Shown piece after piece: positions 62,256 through 64,000 of a stretch of DNA of 64,000 nt. This DNA is from Rhizobium sp. Root1212. GTDB taxonomy: Bacteria; Pseudomonadota; Alphaproteobacteria; Rhizobiales; Rhizobiaceae. Location: positions 1 through 64,000 of the forward strand of contig NZ_LMDA01000007.1 in the NCBI RefSeq assembly GCF_001424985.1. The letters run 5' to 3'. A program made the translations under genes and the position numbers. The notes under the pieces were generated by a model. It was not told the DNA's origin, did no database searches, and saw nothing but the letters and a program-made list of their open reading frames with translations. Numbering within the stretch: the first letter of the stretch is position 1; each line of letters starts with the position of its first letter.

Positions 62256-62558
62256 ATGCCTCGGAAACTAAAGCCCTTCGCCTCACTTGTCTTGGCCGGT
62301 CTGATGCTGGGATCAACAGTGACGCCTGCAAGCGCATTTCACATCATGGAAGGTAACGCTCCTGCTTCCGGCGCCGACGGTGTTGTGGCCTTCGCCGGCG
62401 CTCCTGCTCATTCGGTGCAAGCTGATACGTCGATACTGTCGCCCGAAGACATCCTTCACATCCGCTGGTGTGCAACACGCTATCGGACCTATCACGCGAC
62501 AGACAACTCCTACGCCAGTCCCTCCGGTCAACGTGTTGCCTGTCGTTCGCCGTATTAA
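62256..62558 (+). CDS. BA14K-family protein
   Basis: A 100-aa exported protein. The signal peptide (FASLVLAGLMLGSTVTPASAF) is followed by a polar linker and the BA14K motif HIRWCATRYRTYHATDNSYASPSGQRVAC. BA14K proteins are common in the Brucella and Rhizobium group, with lectin-like or envelope roles proposed. ATGs at 62241 and 62256 are both possible starts. Confidence 0.75.
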   Translation: MPRKLKPFASLVLAGLMLGSTVTPASAFHIMEGNAPASGADGVVAFAGAPAHSVQADTSILSPEDILHIRWCATRYRTYHATDNSYASPSGQRVACRSPY

Positions 62559-62801
62559 ATTGCCGAGGTGAAATACTACACCGGGCGAATACACGGTATC
62601 AGCGTTTGGAACTGGTGGCTTCGCCGCCTTCCGCCCAATCCGTAAATTTCCGGCCAAGTCTCCGCAGCCTTTTGAAAAGTCCACCGCACCAGCGGCCCCA
62701 TCGAGACGCTTAGATTCCTGATTCATTTCGATTTTCCGCCCATTGGCTTTTTGCGATGACAAAAAACCCGAATCTCGCCGCCTTGACTCTTCTGCTTGAT
62801 C

Positions 62802-62816
62802 GGAACAGAACGGGAA
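62802..62816 (+). promoter_or_regulatory. LexA (SOS) box before imuA
   Basis: GAAC-N7-GAAC (GAACAGAACGGGAAC), the LexA site type of alphaproteobacteria, 62 bp before imuA. It is the expected place for SOS control of imuAB. The 62559-62877 gap holds nothing else that I can name. Confidence 0.8.
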
Positions 62817-62877
62817 CGTCAACTGTTTTCGGGGACATGAAGCCCCACCCAACGCGAGCCGAGGAGGCCTGTGAACG

Positions 62878-63636
62878 ATGCCGCGCGCCTATTATACTCG
62901 GGTCATCGATGATCTCAGGCAGAGGATCGCGCATCTGGAAGGAGCTGCCTCCAGAAAAGCGGTCGTTCTGCCATTCGGTATTCCCGAAATGGACGACCGT
63001 CTTCCGGGCGGCGGCCTTTCCTTTGGTGCGATCCACGAGATCGCCGGCGGCGGCGCCGGGACCGTGGACGGAGCAGCGGCCGCTCTTTTTGCGGGAGGGA
63101 TTGCCGCGAGGGCGAAAGGCAAGGTCCTTTGGTGTCTGACCCGTCCCGATCTGTTTGGTCCTGCACTGTCGCAGGCAGGCTTGCATCCTGACCGCGTGAT
63201 CTACTGCGAAGCCGACCGGGAAGAGGATGTCCTGGCATCGATGGAAGAGGGACTGTCCTTTGGCGGTCTTGCGGCTGTGGTGGGGGAGCTGGTCAGGCTG
63301 CCGATGACACAGTCGCGCCGCCTCCAGCTCGCTGCTGAGAAAACCGGGACGATGGGGTTGATCGTCAGAAGGTGGCGGCGGCAGTCCGAGGCCTCCGACT
63401 TCGGAAACCCCTCAGCGTCAACGACACGGTGGCGCATCAGCGTTCTCCCATCGGAGCCTTTGCCAACTGTCGGCGTCGGACGGGCGCGATGGCTGGCCGA
63501 GTTGATGCGCGTGAAAGCAGGCGAGTGTGCCGAGTTCGAACTGGGAGCCTGTGATGCCAAGGGTCGTGTGTGCCTATTTCCCGTATCTGGCGACGGATCG
63601 GATACGCAAGCATGGAGAGGGAGTCGTGCCATCTGA
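62878..63636 (+). CDS. imuA: ImuA, translesion mutagenesis protein
   Basis: A 252-aa RecA-like protein. PRAYYTRVIDDLRQRIAHLEG, LPFGIPEMDDRLPGGGLSFGAIHEIAG and LWCLTRPDLFGPALSQAGLHPDRVIYCEA are typical of ImuA (ImuA/SulA-like). It supports mutagenic bypass with ImuB and DnaE2. It overlaps imuB by 83 bases in another frame. Such imuA-imuB-dnaE2 sets occur on some Agrobacterium plasmids. Confidence 0.9.
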   Translation: MPRAYYTRVIDDLRQRIAHLEGAASRKAVVLPFGIPEMDDRLPGGGLSFGAIHEIAGGGAGTVDGAAAALFAGGIAARAKGKVLWCLTRPDLFGPALSQAGLHPDRVIYCEADREEDVLASMEEGLSFGGLAAVVGELVRLPMTQSRRLQLAAEKTGTMGLIVRRWRRQSEASDFGNPSASTTRWRISVLPSEPLPTVGVGRARWLAELMRVKAGECAEFELGACDAKGRVCLFPVSGDGSDTQAWRGSRAI

Positions 63637-64000
63637 CCAGCCGATCGTCGTTATCTCGAAATCCGGATCGAAGCGATGGGTATCGGCTGCGGATCCTGCC
63701 GCACGGAAACTCGGCCTTCGTATCGGCATGGCGGCCAGCAAGGCGCAGGCCGTCATCGCTGGTCTTACCATGATCGATGCAGATCCGGCCGCAGATGCCG
63801 CGGCTCTCGAGCGGCTAACGCTCTGGGCGCTCAAACAGTATAGCCCGGTCGTCGCGGTCGATGGCACGGACGGTCTCGTGATGGATACGGAAGGTGCCGA
63901 CCATCTTCGAGGCGGCGAGACATTGATGATCACGGGCCTTGTCAATTTGCTTCGTGGAAAAGGCCTGACCGTCCGGGCCGCGGTGTCAGACACCTGGGGT
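63554..64000 (+). CDS. imuB: ImuB, Y-family polymerase-like protein (partial)
   Basis: The first 149 codons of ImuB, cut by the window end. PRVVCAYFPYLATDRIRK, PIVVISKSGSKRWVSAADPAARKLGLRIGMAASKAQAVI and ALKQYSPVVAVDGTDGLVMDTEGADHL follow the family. ImuB is a Y-family-like protein that lacks catalytic residues and acts as a clamp-binding hub for DnaE2. It starts 83 bases inside imuA. dnaE2 would be expected next, outside the window. Confidence 0.88.
   Translation, partial: MPRVVCAYFPYLATDRIRKHGEGVVPSDQPIVVISKSGSKRWVSAADPAARKLGLRIGMAASKAQAVIAGLTMIDADPAADAAALERLTLWALKQYSPVVAVDGTDGLVMDTEGADHLRGGETLMITGLVNLLRGKGLTVRAAVSDTWG

Noticed and set aside
1..64000. CRISPR array
   Set aside because: No set of regularly spaced identical repeats was seen on either strand.
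1..64000. Insertion sequences or transposases
   Set aside because: No transposase-like protein was recognised; the only recombinase is the tyrosine recombinase at 11030-12172.

Overview
The window looks like part of a large conjugative repABC plasmid from a member of the Rhizobiaceae (Rhizobium, Agrobacterium, Ensifer or a relative). The evidence is a complete repA-repB-repC unit with a counter-transcribed RNA, an RHE_PE00001/DUF1612-type gene, DUF932 and DUF736 plasmid genes, a VirB/VirD4 type IV secretion system, a BA14K protein, and an imuA-imuB mutasome operon with an alphaproteobacterial SOS box (GAAC-N7-GAAC). The window reads from + strand position 1 and ends inside imuB.

Layout. 0.1-8.9 kb is a defence island: a NACHT NTPase with a restriction-endonuclease-like N terminus, a CoiA-like protein, a HEPN/AbiJ-like protein, and a Gabija pair (OLD-type nuclease GajA plus UvrD-type helicase GajB). 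8.9-12.2 kb holds a DUF1612 protein, a Phd/PIN toxin-antitoxin pair and a tyrosine recombinase. 12.3-20.3 kb is plasmid backbone: a small XRE regulator, a TrbM/KikA-like protein, an SSB, DUF932, vapBC, a solitary ParB and DUF736, several separated by long GC-rich leaders. 20.4-24.3 kb is repABC. 24.3-28.8 kb is the DNA-processing module: an RHH protein and a ParA/VirC1-like ATPase face away from mobC and a VirD2-type relaxase across a 300-480 bp AT-rich region with strong inverted repeats, a candidate oriT.

29.4-43.3 kb is an accessory metabolic insert: LssY-like protein, outer-membrane proteins (one broken by a TGA), a DUF900 lipoprotein hydrolase, an octaheme cytochrome c, a HAD phosphatase, an arylsulfatase, then a histidine kinase with two response regulators. 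It ends in a truncated OmpA-like gene that abuts the transfer genes. 43.5-57.1 kb is one minus-strand transfer operon, virB1-B2-B3-B4-(SLT/VirB5-like fusion)-B5-B7-B6-two small genes-B8-B9-B10-B11-virD4, with many 4-bp overlaps. 57.2-64 kb holds a nuclease-like pair, another small XRE protein, small rhizobial hypotheticals, a CAT-anticodon tRNA, a response regulator, BA14K and imuAB.

How it may work together. An AT-rich, nearly palindromic 16-mer (ATTAA-w-TATA-w-TTAAT) recurs at eight places. Each copy lies upstream of a transfer-associated gene or a small XRE gene, so one repressor, plausibly the 90-aa XRE protein with a site just before its own start, may co-regulate mobilisation and mating-pair formation. 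In the metabolic insert a separate 19-bp repeat (CTTCCCCAAAGGACAATAG) and a close relative sit in front of the two-component genes and between them and the sulfatase, suggesting a local regulon. All functions are inferred from motifs read by eye; no database search was run.
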